The notes: generated from the letters alone by a model not told the origin. A stretch of 64,000 nt of DNA from Sphingomonas sp. PsM26 (GCA_030433805.1 JARUXA010000011.1:93929-157928), one strand, 5' to 3'. Shown: positions 43,862 to 53,183, numbered from the stretch's first letter. Numbers and translations: made by a program.

Positions 43862-45031
43862 ATGGACACTGCCGACCAGCTCTACACCGCTGCGCTGACC
43901 CATCTCGAGGCGCTGATCGGCTTCGATACGACCTCGCGGGATTCGAACCTGCGGCTGATCGAATATGTCGAAGCGTTCCTGTCGGACCACGGCGTCGCCA
44001 GCCGGCGGGTCGCCAATCCCGAGGGGACAAAGGCGAACCTGTACGCGACGGTCGGGCCGGCGGTCACCGGCGGGGTGGTGCTGTCGGGGCATACCGATGT
44101 CGTGCCGGTCGACGGACAGGCGTGGAGCAGCGACCCGTTCGTGCTGACTAGGCGGGGGGATAAGCTGTTCGGGCGTGGCACGTGCGACATGAAGGGGTTT
44201 CTGGCGCTCGCGTTGGCGGCAGTGCCGGGTTTTGCGCGCGGGGAGCAGGCGCGGCCGATCCATCTCGCTTTCTCCTATGACGAGGAGGTCGGCTGTCTGG
44301 GAGCACCGTCGATGATCCGCGAGCTGGTCACCGATCTGCCTGCACCGCTCGCGGTGATCGTGGGCGAGCCGACCAGCATGGAAGTGGTCAGCGGGCACAA
44401 GGGCATCTCCACCTGGCGCGTGACGGTGACGGGGCATGAGGCGCATTCGAGCCTGACGCATCTCGGCCTGTCGGCCAACATGATCGCGGTCGAACTGATG
44501 GAGCGTCTGCGGCAGATCGCACTTGAACTGGAGCGGCACGGCGACCCGGCGTCACCCTATCACCCGCCGCATGCAACGCTGACGATCGGGCTGATGCAAG
44601 GCGGCACCGCGGTCAACATCCTGGCGCGCGAATGCACCTTCACCTTCGATTTGCGAACGCCGCCAGGGCAGGATCCCGACACCATCGTTGTCCCATTTCT
44701 GGACGCCTGTGAAACGGCTCATCGCACCGCGCGGGAACGATTCCCTGATGCGGGCGTGGCGGTGATTCGGCGATCGGCCACGCCGTCCTTCGCGCCGGAG
44801 CCGAATGGTGCTGCGGAAATGCTCGCGCGGCGGCTCGCGGGGGACAATGGACCGACGCGTGCAGCGGCCTATGCCGCGGAGGCGGGACAATTTCAGGGGG
44901 CGGGGTTCTCGACGATCATCTGCGGGCCCGGATCGATCGAACAGGCGCATCAGGCGGATGAATTCATCGCGCTGTCGCAAATGGAGCGCGGCGCAGCGTT
45001 TATGGCGCGTTTGGCGGAGGCGCTGGCGTGA
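43862..45031 (+). CDS. argE: Acetylornithine deacetylase (ArgE type)
   Basis: A 389-residue M20 metallopeptidase-family amidase. Metal-site segments are VVLSGHTDVVPVDGQ, GRGTCDMKGFLA (bridging Asp), FSYDEEVGCLG (catalytic Glu and metal Glu), and HQADEFI near the end; the dimerisation domain begins at HKGISTWRVTVTGHEAHSS. It removes acetyl from N-acetylornithine to give ornithine in arginine synthesis. I take ATG 43862; a GTG 18 bases earlier is possible. It is 37 bases after the efflux operon and not obviously part of it. Confidence 0.9.
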   Translation: MDTADQLYTAALTHLEALIGFDTTSRDSNLRLIEYVEAFLSDHGVASRRVANPEGTKANLYATVGPAVTGGVVLSGHTDVVPVDGQAWSSDPFVLTRRGDKLFGRGTCDMKGFLALALAAVPGFARGEQARPIHLAFSYDEEVGCLGAPSMIRELVTDLPAPLAVIVGEPTSMEVVSGHKGISTWRVTVTGHEAHSSLTHLGLSANMIAVELMERLRQIALELERHGDPASPYHPPHATLTIGLMQGGTAVNILARECTFTFDLRTPPGQDPDTIVVPFLDACETAHRTARERFPDAGVAVIRRSATPSFAPEPNGAAEMLARRLAGDNGPTRAAAYAAEAGQFQGAGFSTIICGPGSIEQAHQADEFIALSQMERGAAFMARLAEALA

Positions 45032-45430
45032 TTATGGAAATGCTTTTGTCGCGCGATTACAGTCAGGTAGCCCGGGAACGGAAGGGCTTTACATTTAGCG
45101 CGCTAATTCAATGCAGTAATTCGTATGTTTTACACCCCGCCGGGCGAAAAATGTCGGCGGTTGAAACGGCTTGGCGATTAACAGGCAACGAATGTACTCC
45201 GTGCACTGCTCCGCCAAGCCGAGGAATTAGCTTACCAGGGACGGTTGCCTTCGCCCCAGACGAGCGAGATGATGAACTTAACCATTGCTCTTCTCCAGTT
45301 GTGTACCCAGTTGGGTACGAATTTTTGTTAATAGAATCTTAAGGTTGTGGCAATCTGGTTTTCGCTGGAAAAGAGCCGGCCTCGGAACGCGCTTAACCGT
45401 TCGTTCAACCTTCGAGATTAGCGTGAGCGA
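45032..45430. promoter_or_regulatory. Long leader before the EAL gene, with a 16-base palindrome
   Basis: No credible gene is seen in these 399 bases, which are less GC-rich than the surroundings. A perfect inverted repeat GTACCCA-GT-TGGGTAC lies at 45303-45318, followed within 20 bases by TTAATAGAATCTT, a good match to a -10 region, about 100 bases before the EAL start. This looks like an operator-promoter pair for the EAL gene; the regulator is unknown. Confidence 0.45.
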
Positions 45431-46789
45431 ATGCCGGAACGTGTGAGCCACTCTCAGGGAAACGCGTCGGCTGAGCGCAGCGAAGGCGCACGTCCCAGCT
45501 CCGTCACGCAGCAATCGCGTGTCTTGAGACGGGACAGTTCCCCCGGCCAGCACGGTGAATGGCAGGCGGTCGGCATTTGCGAGATATCGAACTTCACGGT
45601 TTTGCGCCGTCAGATAGGCGTTCGGCGCATGAACGAACTGCTGCAGCTGCTGTCGGAGCGGATTGTCGGCCTGGGATATGTCGACGCGGCGTCGGCAGGG
45701 CGCGGGACGATTGAATTTTCCTTTGCAGCGGCGGCGCTTGCGGACGTGGCTGTGTCAGCGGCGACAGTGTTGCGCGTCTGTCGGGGATCTCTCGCGGTGG
45801 ATGAACGGGCTTGCCGGCCGTGCATTGCTGTCGGGGTTGCCGCAACGCCACACGGTGAAGTGGAAGAGGTTCGCCTGATCGAGGAGGCTGAGAGTGCGCT
45901 CGATGAGGCACGCTCCGCCGGAGGGCTTGCAGTCCGCGACCTTTCTCTCGACGCACCGGCATTCGACCGATTGGCACTCATGCAGGATCTGCCGACGGCG
46001 ATCGCGAACGGTGAGATGTTCCTGCAATACCAGCCCAAGGTTCATGTCCGGCGCCAGGAGATCGGCAGTTGCGAGGCCTTGGTCCGGTGGAACCATCCCA
46101 TTCGCGGGCTTATCGGCCCGGGGGACTTCATCACTGTCGCCGAGGACTGCGGGCAAATTGCCGCCCTAACCTTATGGACGCTCGATCGGGTAATCGAGGA
46201 CCAGGCGCTGGTCCATGGCGATGGCCATGACCTGCGGTTTTTCATTAATATCTCCGGCCAGTTGTTGTCCGACGACGCGTTCGTAGCCGCAGTTTGCGAG
46301 CGAATGGACCTGTGCGACGCCCGAATTGGTTTCGAGATTACCGAGACGGCAGTGATCGAAGACCCGTTGAGCGCGATTGCCAATCTCAATACCTTCGCGG
46401 CAGCCGGCATCGACATTGCGATCGACGACTATGGCGCCGGACTGTCGTCTTTGGCCTACCTCAAGCAACTGCCGGCAAAAGAACTCAAGATCGACAAGTT
46501 GTTCATCCTGAATCTGACGAGCAGTAATCGGGATCCGTTAATTGTGCGGTCGACGATCGACCTGGCGCATGCGCTCGACATGGAGGTCACCGCCGAGGGT
46601 GTGGAGTCTCCGGCTGCCTTGGCCCTGCTGTCGGTCATGGGGTGCGATATGGTGCAGGGCTATCTGATCAGCAGGCCGGTTTCGCTCGACCTGTTCCGGC
46701 AGTTTCTTCGCGACTATTCGGCCGATTCGTGGCGAGAGTCGTGTCGTGGTACGTTTGCGCAGCCGGCGAGCTTCTGGAAGCGTGCGTGA
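45431..46789 (+). CDS. EAL-domain c-di-GMP phosphodiesterase with degenerate GGDEF-like region
   Basis: A 452-residue protein. Residues about 45-170 look like a decayed GGDEF domain (ICEISNFTVLRRQIG, with AGRGTIEFSF where the GGDEF motif should be), so no cyclase activity is expected. Residues about 185-435 are an EAL domain with active-site parts intact: Glu215 in CEALVRWNHP, FINISGQ, FEITETAVIEDP, IDDYGAG, ELKIDKLFI, AEGVES and QGYLISRP. It should hydrolyse c-di-GMP. No membrane segment is seen. It lies 27 bases before the sensor-kinase gene, suggesting a shared signalling unit. Confidence 0.88.
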   Translation: MPERVSHSQGNASAERSEGARPSSVTQQSRVLRRDSSPGQHGEWQAVGICEISNFTVLRRQIGVRRMNELLQLLSERIVGLGYVDAASAGRGTIEFSFAAAALADVAVSAATVLRVCRGSLAVDERACRPCIAVGVAATPHGEVEEVRLIEEAESALDEARSAGGLAVRDLSLDAPAFDRLALMQDLPTAIANGEMFLQYQPKVHVRRQEIGSCEALVRWNHPIRGLIGPGDFITVAEDCGQIAALTLWTLDRVIEDQALVHGDGHDLRFFINISGQLLSDDAFVAAVCERMDLCDARIGFEITETAVIEDPLSAIANLNTFAAAGIDIAIDDYGAGLSSLAYLKQLPAKELKIDKLFILNLTSSNRDPLIVRSTIDLAHALDMEVTAEGVESPAALALLSVMGCDMVQGYLISRPVSLDLFRQFLRDYSADSWRESCRGTFAQPASFWKRA

Positions 46790-46816
46790 CTCCGGCGATA
46801 TGATCGGACTGATCCG

Positions 46817-49288
46817 TTGGGCTTGAAAGCGACGCACTCACAGATCAGGGCGAGCATCGCCCTCATGGTGATGGGGCTGTTCTGCATTCTCCAGGCTTAT
46901 GCGGCCGTCGCAGCGCCGAAAAGATCTGCTGACAAATTCGATGGGCTCATCGCAAACACGAAAGCGTCGATGCAAATCGATCCATCCAAGGCATTGACGT
47001 CCGCCGTTGCCGCCCAGCGCGTGGCGGCGAAGCGGTCCGGCCGCGAGGGGCTGGTGCAGCTTGCAACCGCCAAATGGCTTGCTGGCGAGGCGTACCTACG
47101 GTTGAACGATACGGCGCATGCGGCACCGGAACTCGATCGTGCCATACGGTTGGCAAAGCAGTCGGGGGTTACGACCAAGTTGGACGGTGATCTTCTGCTG
47201 TCCAAAGGGGGGCTTCTCTCGGCGACCGCCGATTTTGCAGAAGCCTTGAAGGCGTATCAGATGGCCCACAATATTTTCAGGGATATTGGAGAAACACGCA
47301 GCCAGGCGATAGCTCTTGTGAGCATAAGTCTTCTGTACCAAGAGGCAGAAGATTATAAGAATGCGATAAGATATAATGACGAAGCATTGTCATTATACAA
47401 AGCGGATCCGCAGCTGCTTTTTTCTATCTACGGAAACCTTGGAATAGACCTGAATCGGCTTGGAAGAATAGCTGAGGCGCAGGTCATGTACGATAAAGCG
47501 CTCAGGCTGGCCCGTGAGATGAAAAGTTCGGTGCTGGAAGGGCGCACCTTGCGCAATATTGCGCGAGGACAATTGGCAGCGGGCAAGCTGGCGCTGGCAG
47601 ACCGTACGATTGCCGAAGGGCTGCGCGTCTCGCGTGGTGAGGACGCTGCGCAGGCACGTCGTCACTTTCTGGAGCTATCCGCCCAATCCGCAGTTCAGCA
47701 TCGCCAATATCGCCAGGCCGAGCGGCTGATCCAGCAGAGCTTCGACGGCGTCGACGTGAAAACCACCACGCTCGATATGCGCGACGCGCACCAGACGGCG
47801 TATCGGATCTACCATCAACTCAATGACGAACATCAGGCGCTGATCCATCTCGAGGCGCTGAAACGGCTGGATGACGAGACGTCCAAGCTGTCTGCCTCCG
47901 CAAACAGCGCACTGGCCGCGGCAAGGTTCGATTTCGCCAACCAGGAAACACGGATCGCGCAGTTGAAGCAGGTTCAGCTGCAGCGCGACATCGACGACGC
48001 CGCGCTCCGCGCGCGCACGCAGCAGACGATCTTCGGCGGGCTTGCCATCGCGGGCGGGATCATCGTCGGGATGCTCGTCTTCGGCCTCGTCACGATCCGC
48101 CGCAGCCGCAACGAGGTGCGCCGGGCAAACGTCGATCTGGCGGAAACCAACGCCGCATTGGGCAAGGCGCTTGCCGCCAAGACCGAGTTCCTCGCGACCA
48201 CCAGCCACGAGATCCGCACCCCGCTCAACGGGATTCTCGGCATGACGCAGGTGATGCTCGCGGACGGCGGGATCGATCCAGCGGTGCGCGACCGGATCAC
48301 TGTGGTGCATGGCGCGGGGATCACGATGCGCGCGCTGGTCGACGATATCCTCGACGTAGCCAAGATGGAGACGGGCAATCTGACGATCGAGTCGGTGCCG
48401 TTCGACCTCCGCGCGACGTTGCAGGACGTATCGCGCCTGTGGGAAGACCAGTCGCGCGCGCGCGGGGTCTCGTTCGTGCTCGATCTTGCGCAATGTCCGG
48501 CGTTCATCGTCGGCGATTCGGCGCGGTTGCGGCAGATCGCGTTCAACCTCCTGTCGAATGCGCTCAAGTTTACCGAGCGGGGCACGGTGACTCTGCGCGC
48601 GGTCGACGAAGGCGGGTCGCTCGCGATCTCGGTCGAGGACAGCGGGATCGGCATTCCGGCGGACAAGATCGACCTGATCTTCGAATCCTTCCGCCAGGCC
48701 GATGCCGGAACCGCGCGCAAGTTCGGCGGGACTGGCCTTGGCCTCTCGATCTGTCGGAACCTCGCGCGCGCAATGGACGGCGACATATCGGTGGCGAGCG
48801 TTCCGGGCGAAGGATCGACCTTCACCGTCCGCATTCCGCTCGTCCATGCAGCGGACCCGGCATCGCTCCAAGCGGCGGCGGATCAACCGCAGGATGCGCT
48901 GCTGATCGTCGACCGCAACCCGATCTCCCGCAGCATGCTGCGCGCCTTGCTGGAGGCGCGGGCCGGGACGGTGGTGTTCGCCGCGTCGGTCGACGAAGCG
49001 CTCGATCGTCTGGCGCGCGGCGGCATCAGCCGAATCCTCGTCGACGAGGCGACGATCCGTGCCGAGGTCGATTCGGACGCCGCAATGGAGCGGATCGGAC
49101 AGTGCGACGTGCCGTCCTTCTTATTGTGGTCGACTCCGAAAGACGCTGATCTTGCTCACTTTGCCGTTCTGGGCATCGATCAAGTCATCGCCAAACCAAT
49201 CGCCGGAAATATCCTGTCGGACCGGCTGTTCCGCGATCCAGGCACGCAAAAATCCCCGATCTCCGGGGTTGTTTCGCAGGCTGCGTAA
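46817..49288 (+). CDS. TPR-sensor hybrid histidine kinase
   Basis: An 823-residue kinase. A signal/anchor segment (IALMVMGLFCILQAYAAVAA) is followed by a periplasmic tetratricopeptide array (about residues 60-390), one membrane helix at about 408-428, HisKA with His464 in TTSHEIRTPLNGILGM, and HATPase with NLLSNALKFTERG, DSGIGIPADKI and FGGTGLGLSICRNLA. A receiver-like tail (about 693-815) has a possible phospho-Asp743 but carries VDRN where two acidic residues are normal. It resembles TPR-containing hybrid kinases that act with GGDEF/EAL proteins. The TTG start is uncertain; ATG 46865 would leave a shorter signal. Confidence 0.88.
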   Translation: MGLKATHSQIRASIALMVMGLFCILQAYAAVAAPKRSADKFDGLIANTKASMQIDPSKALTSAVAAQRVAAKRSGREGLVQLATAKWLAGEAYLRLNDTAHAAPELDRAIRLAKQSGVTTKLDGDLLLSKGGLLSATADFAEALKAYQMAHNIFRDIGETRSQAIALVSISLLYQEAEDYKNAIRYNDEALSLYKADPQLLFSIYGNLGIDLNRLGRIAEAQVMYDKALRLAREMKSSVLEGRTLRNIARGQLAAGKLALADRTIAEGLRVSRGEDAAQARRHFLELSAQSAVQHRQYRQAERLIQQSFDGVDVKTTTLDMRDAHQTAYRIYHQLNDEHQALIHLEALKRLDDETSKLSASANSALAAARFDFANQETRIAQLKQVQLQRDIDDAALRARTQQTIFGGLAIAGGIIVGMLVFGLVTIRRSRNEVRRANVDLAETNAALGKALAAKTEFLATTSHEIRTPLNGILGMTQVMLADGGIDPAVRDRITVVHGAGITMRALVDDILDVAKMETGNLTIESVPFDLRATLQDVSRLWEDQSRARGVSFVLDLAQCPAFIVGDSARLRQIAFNLLSNALKFTERGTVTLRAVDEGGSLAISVEDSGIGIPADKIDLIFESFRQADAGTARKFGGTGLGLSICRNLARAMDGDISVASVPGEGSTFTVRIPLVHAADPASLQAAADQPQDALLIVDRNPISRSMLRALLEARAGTVVFAASVDEALDRLARGGISRILVDEATIRAEVDSDAAMERIGQCDVPSFLLWSTPKDADLAHFAVLGIDQVIAKPIAGNILSDRLFRDPGTQKSPISGVVSQAA

Positions 49289-49349
49289 TCCGATAGAGGG
49301 CCGATGCAGTCGGATGGATCGCCTTTATGTTCAGTGTTGGGGTGAGCCG

Positions 49350-49739
49350 GTGAATATTCTCTTCATCGAAGACGACCCGATGAACCGTCGCGTGGTCAAG
49401 GACATGCTCGACGTCGCCGGTGCGACGATGACGGGCGCCGAAAGTGCCGAGATCGGTCTCGAACTGATCGATGCGAATGATTACGCGATGATCCTGCTCG
49501 ATTTGCGGATGCCCGGCATGGACGGATTCGAGGCGCTGCGCCGGATCCGGGGGCGGACCGACGCCAAGGCCAAGCTACCGGTCATCGTCGTCACCGCCGA
49601 CACCGCGGTCGACCTGCGTGAACGCTGCATCGCGGACGGCGCGGACGATATCCTGTTCAAGCCGGTGGCGATGGATTCGCTGTTCGACGCAATCGGGCGG
49701 ACGCTCGCCAAGAGTTCGGGCGACGGCATGATCCTCTGA
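49350..49739 (+). CDS. Single-domain CheY-like response regulator
   Basis: A 129-residue receiver domain with no output domain. Acidic pair in FIEDDPMN, phospho-acceptor Asp51 in ILLDLRMPGMDGF, Thr in VTADTA and Lys in ILFKPVAMD are all present, so it should be phosphorylated. It probably takes phosphate from the hybrid kinase just upstream. The GTG at 49350 has GGGGTGAG upstream; an ATG 36 bases earlier gives a non-family extension. Confidence 0.9.
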   Translation: MNILFIEDDPMNRRVVKDMLDVAGATMTGAESAEIGLELIDANDYAMILLDLRMPGMDGFEALRRIRGRTDAKAKLPVIVVTADTAVDLRERCIADGADDILFKPVAMDSLFDAIGRTLAKSSGDGMIL

Positions 49740-49784
49740 CCGTCGCAAGATTGCGGCCGTCACGCCCCCGTTCAGGGCGCCATC

Positions 49785-50636
49785 CTATTCCGCCTTGGGT
49801 TCCGGAAAGCGTGCGAGCGCGGTCTTGAGCGACTGCGTCCCGCTCCCGCGGCGCGCGGGTTGCGGCTGGCTCGGCGCGGGGGCCCAGCCGGTCAGGTAGA
49901 TGATGTCGAACTGTTCCGCGGTCTTGCCGTCGGGATCGGCGCGCGCGGCGAAGGCTTCGGCGGCGCTCGCCAGCGTATCGCGGCGCAGTGGCACGCGGTC
50001 GCGCAGGATGTTGGTCGCCGCCATCCCGCGCAAGTCGCGCAGCAATCCGCCGATATCGGAATAGCGCACCGTCAACGGCTCGATATCCGCGACCGGCAAG
50101 GCAAAGCCCGCGCGCATCAGCAGGTCACCCGCCGAGCGCACGTCCACCTGCGGATGGATCCGCGCGGCGGGACGCTCGCGTTCGACCTCGCGCAACGTTG
50201 CGCGCAGCGTCGACAGCGTGCCCGCTCCACAGAAGGCGGCAAGGAACAGCCCGTCGGGCCGCAGCATCCGTCGTGCCATCGCAAGCGCGCCGGGCAAATC
50301 GTTGACCGTGTCCAGCACGCCCGCCGACACGATCAGGTCGAACGATTCGGACGCGAACGGGAGCATGTCCTCGTCCGCCTGCACGCCACCTGCTGCTCGG
50401 GCGAACGCCGCGCCTGCGTCGCACCGCGTGACGTGCACGCCTGGCGGGGCAGGGAAGGCCGCGTCGAAACAGCCGAGATCGAGCATGTCGGCAAAGTCGC
50501 GCTTCACCGTGGCGAGCCGGTCGGCCAGCCCGTCGATCATCACCGCGCGGAGGAAGTCGTACGACGCATACTCCGGCGCGGCGCGGTCGCGGTGGAGACG
50601 TCGGGCTACGCGATCGAAGATTTCGGGGGCACTCAC
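49785..50636 (-). CDS. SAM-dependent methyltransferase (BioC/NDUFAF5-like)
   Basis: A 283-residue class I methyltransferase. Motif I is DMLDLGCFDAAF, motif II ADEDMLPFASESFDLIVSAGVLD, and the following NDLPGALAMARRMLRPDGLFLAAF is typical. The opening IFDRVARRLHRDRAAPEYASYDFLR matches the NDUFAF5-type proteins found next to comF and grxC in many alphaproteobacteria. Human NDUFAF5 hydroxylates a complex I subunit; the bacterial role is not established. The GTG at 50636 is divergent from comF, 44 bases away, and gives the family length. Confidence 0.82.
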   Translation of the reverse strand: MSAPEIFDRVARRLHRDRAAPEYASYDFLRAVMIDGLADRLATVKRDFADMLDLGCFDAAFPAPPGVHVTRCDAGAAFARAAGGVQADEDMLPFASESFDLIVSAGVLDTVNDLPGALAMARRMLRPDGLFLAAFCGAGTLSTLRATLREVERERPAARIHPQVDVRSAGDLLMRAGFALPVADIEPLTVRYSDIGGLLRDLRGMAATNILRDRVPLRRDTLASAAEAFAARADPDGKTAEQFDIIYLTGWAPAPSQPQPARRGSGTQSLKTALARFPEPKAE

Positions 50637-50680
50637 GGTGCGCCTTGTGCCGCGTGGCGGTGCGCGCGACAAGGGGCGAC

Positions 50681-51406
50681 GTGGCACCCTGGCTGATCCC
50701 GCTGCGGCTCGTCGCCGATTTTGCGTTGCCGCCGCGGTGTCCGGGATGTGGGGCGGTGACCGGGGCGGATCACCGCTTCTGCGCGACGTGCTGGGGCGAT
50801 CTTCGCTTCCTGACGCCGCCGTGGTGCGCGGCGTGTCATCAGCCATTCGCGTTCGACCATGGTGCGGGATCGGTGTGCGATCGATGCGCGCAGGATCCGC
50901 CGGTTCATGCCGGTATCCGCGCTGCGGTCGCCTACGGCGATGTCGCGCGAACGGTCGCGTTGCGGCTGAAGTACGGCGGGCGGATTGCCTTTGCGGATAC
51001 GATCGCGCAGCAACTGGCGCGGCTGATGCCTGCGGAGGCGGAGCTGATCGTGCCGGTTCCGCTGCATCGCTGGCGGCTGTGGTCGCGCGGCTTCAATCAG
51101 GCCGCGCTGATTGCCGCGGCGGTCTCGCGTGCGAGCGGCGTCCCGACCGATCCGCTGCTGTTGCGGCGCACGCGCGCCACGCCGCCGCTGCGCGGGATGG
51201 GACCGCGGGCGCGGGCGCGTACGGTCGCGGGGGTGTTTCGGGCGGTCGACCCCGGTGGCCTGTTGCGCGACAAGGCGGTGGTGCTGATCGACGATATCCA
51301 TACCAGCGGTGCGACCACGGGTGGATGCACGCGTATCCTGCTTGCAAGCGGTGCGCGGAGCGTGACGATCCTGTGCTGGGCGCGCGTGCTGGGCGAGACC
51401 GAATGA
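50681..51406 (+). CDS. comF: ComF-family phosphoribosyltransferase-like protein
   Basis: A 241-residue ComF protein. N-terminal zinc cysteines are in CPGCG, CATCW, CAACH and CDRC. The phosphoribosyltransferase part has VLIDDIHTSGATTGGC as the PRPP-binding loop. ComF proteins support DNA uptake during competence in some bacteria; in alphaproteobacteria the role is unclear. The GTG at 50681 is preceded by AAGGGG at good spacing; a TTG at 50645 is an alternative. Confidence 0.9.
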   Translation: MAPWLIPLRLVADFALPPRCPGCGAVTGADHRFCATCWGDLRFLTPPWCAACHQPFAFDHGAGSVCDRCAQDPPVHAGIRAAVAYGDVARTVALRLKYGGRIAFADTIAQQLARLMPAEAELIVPVPLHRWRLWSRGFNQAALIAAAVSRASGVPTDPLLLRRTRATPPLRGMGPRARARTVAGVFRAVDPGGLLRDKAVVLIDDIHTSGATTGGCTRILLASGARSVTILCWARVLGETE

Positions 51407-51465
51407 TCCCGGACGATTGTCCCCGAACGATTGACATTACGGGGGGCACCCCACATTTCTGCATC

Positions 51466-51723
51466 ATGGCAAAAATTGAAATCTATACCAAAGCGTTCTG
51501 TCCCTATTGCTCGCGTGCGATGAAGCTGCTCGCGTCCAAGGGCGTCACCCCCGAGGAATATGACATCACGATGGGTGGCCCGAAGCGTGCCGAAATGCTC
51601 GAGCGCGCGCCGGGTCGTACCACCGTGCCGCAGGTGTTCATCGACGGAAAGCATGTCGGCGGATCGGACGATCTCGCCGCGCTCGAGCGGGATGGCAAGC
51701 TGGACGCGCTGCTCGGCCTGTGA
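51466..51723 (+). CDS. grxC: Glutaredoxin 3
   Basis: An 85-residue glutaredoxin with the dithiol site CPYC (residues 12-15), the cis-Pro segment RTTVPQVFI and the glutathione-binding GGSDDL. It reduces disulfides using glutathione in the cytoplasm. Its stop overlaps the nitrilase-family gene start as GTGA, so the two are co-translated, matching the usual alphaproteobacterial order comF-grxC-nitrilase. Confidence 0.95.
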   Translation: MAKIEIYTKAFCPYCSRAMKLLASKGVTPEEYDITMGGPKRAEMLERAPGRTTVPQVFIDGKHVGGSDDLAALERDGKLDALLGL

Positions 51724-52553
51724 AGATTGCGCTCGCCCAGCTGACCAGTGGGATCGATCCGGCCCGCAATGCGGCCATATTGGTCGATGCGGTGGAGCAG
51801 GCGGCGCAGGGCGGGGCGGCGATGCTGTTCACGCCCGAAATGTCCGGGCTGGTCGATCAGGACCGCGAACGCGCCTCCGCCGTGTTGCGGAGCGAGGACG
51901 ATGACGTCGTCCTCGCCGCGGTCCGGGGTGCCGCGGCGGCGCACCGGATCTGGGTCCATCTCGGGTCGCTGGCGGTTCGGGGCGAGGACGGTCGGCTGGC
52001 CAATCGCGCATTCGTGATCGACGACACCGGCGTGGTGCGGGCGCGCTACGACAAGCTGCATCTGTTCGACGTGGATCTGCCTACGGGCGAGCGCTGGCGC
52101 GAGTCCGCGGCCTATGCGCCGGGGCAGGGAGCGGTCGTCGTCGATACGCCGGTCGGCAAGCTCGGACCGTCGATTTGCTATGACCTGCGCTTTCCCGATC
52201 TGTACCGCGCCTTGAGCGACGCGGGCGCGACGGTTCTTGCGGTTCCGGCGGCGTTCACGCGTCCGACGGGGACCGCGCACTGGCATGTGTTGCTCCGCGC
52301 GCGCGCGATCGAGGCGGCGGCCTATGTCGTTGCGGCAGCGCAGACGGGTGAGCATGAGGATGGCCGCGCGACCTATGGTCACTCGCTGGTGATTGATCCG
52401 TGGGGTGAGATCATCCTCGACATGGGTGAATCCGCGAGCGTGGGGTTCGCCGAGATCGACCCCGCGCGGATCGCCGATGTCCGTGCACGGATCCCGGTGC
52501 TGGCGCATCGCCGCGCCATCCCCGCGGTCGAGACCGGAAATCCGACCGGATGA
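51720..52553 (+). CDS. Nitrilase-superfamily amidase (Nit/omega-amidase type)
   Basis: A 277-residue carbon-nitrogen hydrolase with the Glu40-Lys112-Cys153 triad in FTPEMSG, YDKLHLFDVD and GPSICYDLRFPDLYR. It belongs to the Nit1/Nit2-like branch; members hydrolyse deaminated glutathione or omega-amides such as 2-oxoglutaramate. Co-translation with glutaredoxin is consistent with a role in glutathione repair, which is inferred. Start is GTG overlapping grxC; the stop overlaps the DUF1178 gene. Confidence 0.9.
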   Translation: MKIALAQLTSGIDPARNAAILVDAVEQAAQGGAAMLFTPEMSGLVDQDRERASAVLRSEDDDVVLAAVRGAAAAHRIWVHLGSLAVRGEDGRLANRAFVIDDTGVVRARYDKLHLFDVDLPTGERWRESAAYAPGQGAVVVDTPVGKLGPSICYDLRFPDLYRALSDAGATVLAVPAAFTRPTGTAHWHVLLRARAIEAAAYVVAAAQTGEHEDGRATYGHSLVIDPWGEIILDMGESASVGFAEIDPARIADVRARIPVLAHRRAIPAVETGNPTG

Positions 52554-53038
52554 TCGTGTTCGACTTGCGGTGTTCGTCGGAGCATGTGTTCGAGGCGTGG
52601 TTCGGCTCCAGCGCGGCCTATGACGAACAGCGTGTGCGCGGTTTGCTGTCCTGTCCGCTGTGCGGCGACACGCAAATCAGCAAGGCCGTGATGGCGCCCA
52701 ATGTCGGGATCAAGGGGAATCGCGGCACTGGGGCCTCCGTGCCTGCCATTGTACCCTCCGCAGGCGACGCAACGTTACCGCCGGGGAAGGTCCCCGCACC
52801 AGCCGAGGTGAAGGCCGCCTTGCAAGTGCTGGCGCAGGCGCAGGCGAAGATGCTCAGCCAGTCCAAATGGGTCGGCCGCGCTTTCGCCGACGAAGCGCGG
52901 GCGATGCATGACGGCAGCGTCGAGCAGGCCCCGATCCACGGACAGACGACGATCGCCGAAGCCCGGGCACTGGTCGACGAAGGCGTCCCGATCGCCCCCT
53001 TGCCGATGCCGTTCCTTCCGCCGGAAACCGTCAACTGA
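52550..53038 (+). CDS. DUF1178 family protein
   Basis: A 162-residue DUF1178 protein. The family opening MIVFDLRCSSEHVFEAWFGS is followed by a CxxC (CPLC) that probably binds zinc, and the C-terminal half (KWVGRAFADEARAMHDG) is conserved. Function unknown. It overlaps the nitrilase gene by four bases and closes the grxC operon, as in many related genomes. Confidence 0.93.
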   Translation: MIVFDLRCSSEHVFEAWFGSSAAYDEQRVRGLLSCPLCGDTQISKAVMAPNVGIKGNRGTGASVPAIVPSAGDATLPPGKVPAPAEVKAALQVLAQAQAKMLSQSKWVGRAFADEARAMHDGSVEQAPIHGQTTIAEARALVDEGVPIAPLPMPFLPPETVN

Positions 53039-53106
53039 CGATCTTGCGCGCGATGCGCAGCGCGTCGATTGACCCGCTCCAGCCGACCCATTACGGTCCG
53101 CCCCGC

Positions 53107-53183
53107 GCCCCCGTAGCTCAGGTGGATAGAGCGACGGTTTCCTAAACCGCAGGCCGGTGGTTCGAATCCACTCGGGGGCACCA
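53107..53183 (+). tRNA. tRNA-Arg (anticodon CCT)
   Basis: A 77-base tRNA with acceptor stem GCCCCCG/CGGGGGC, D-arm GCTCAGGTGGATAGAGC, anticodon CCT at 53141-53143 in the loop TTCCTAA, T-arm GGTTCGAATCC and an encoded CCA. It reads AGG codons. The second glycan locus begins 262 bases downstream after a short drop in GC content. Confidence 0.97.

Noticed and set aside
45028..45342. 104-codon plus-strand frame after argE
   Set aside because: No domain or ribosome-binding site; it spans the low-GC leader that holds the operator-like palindrome.
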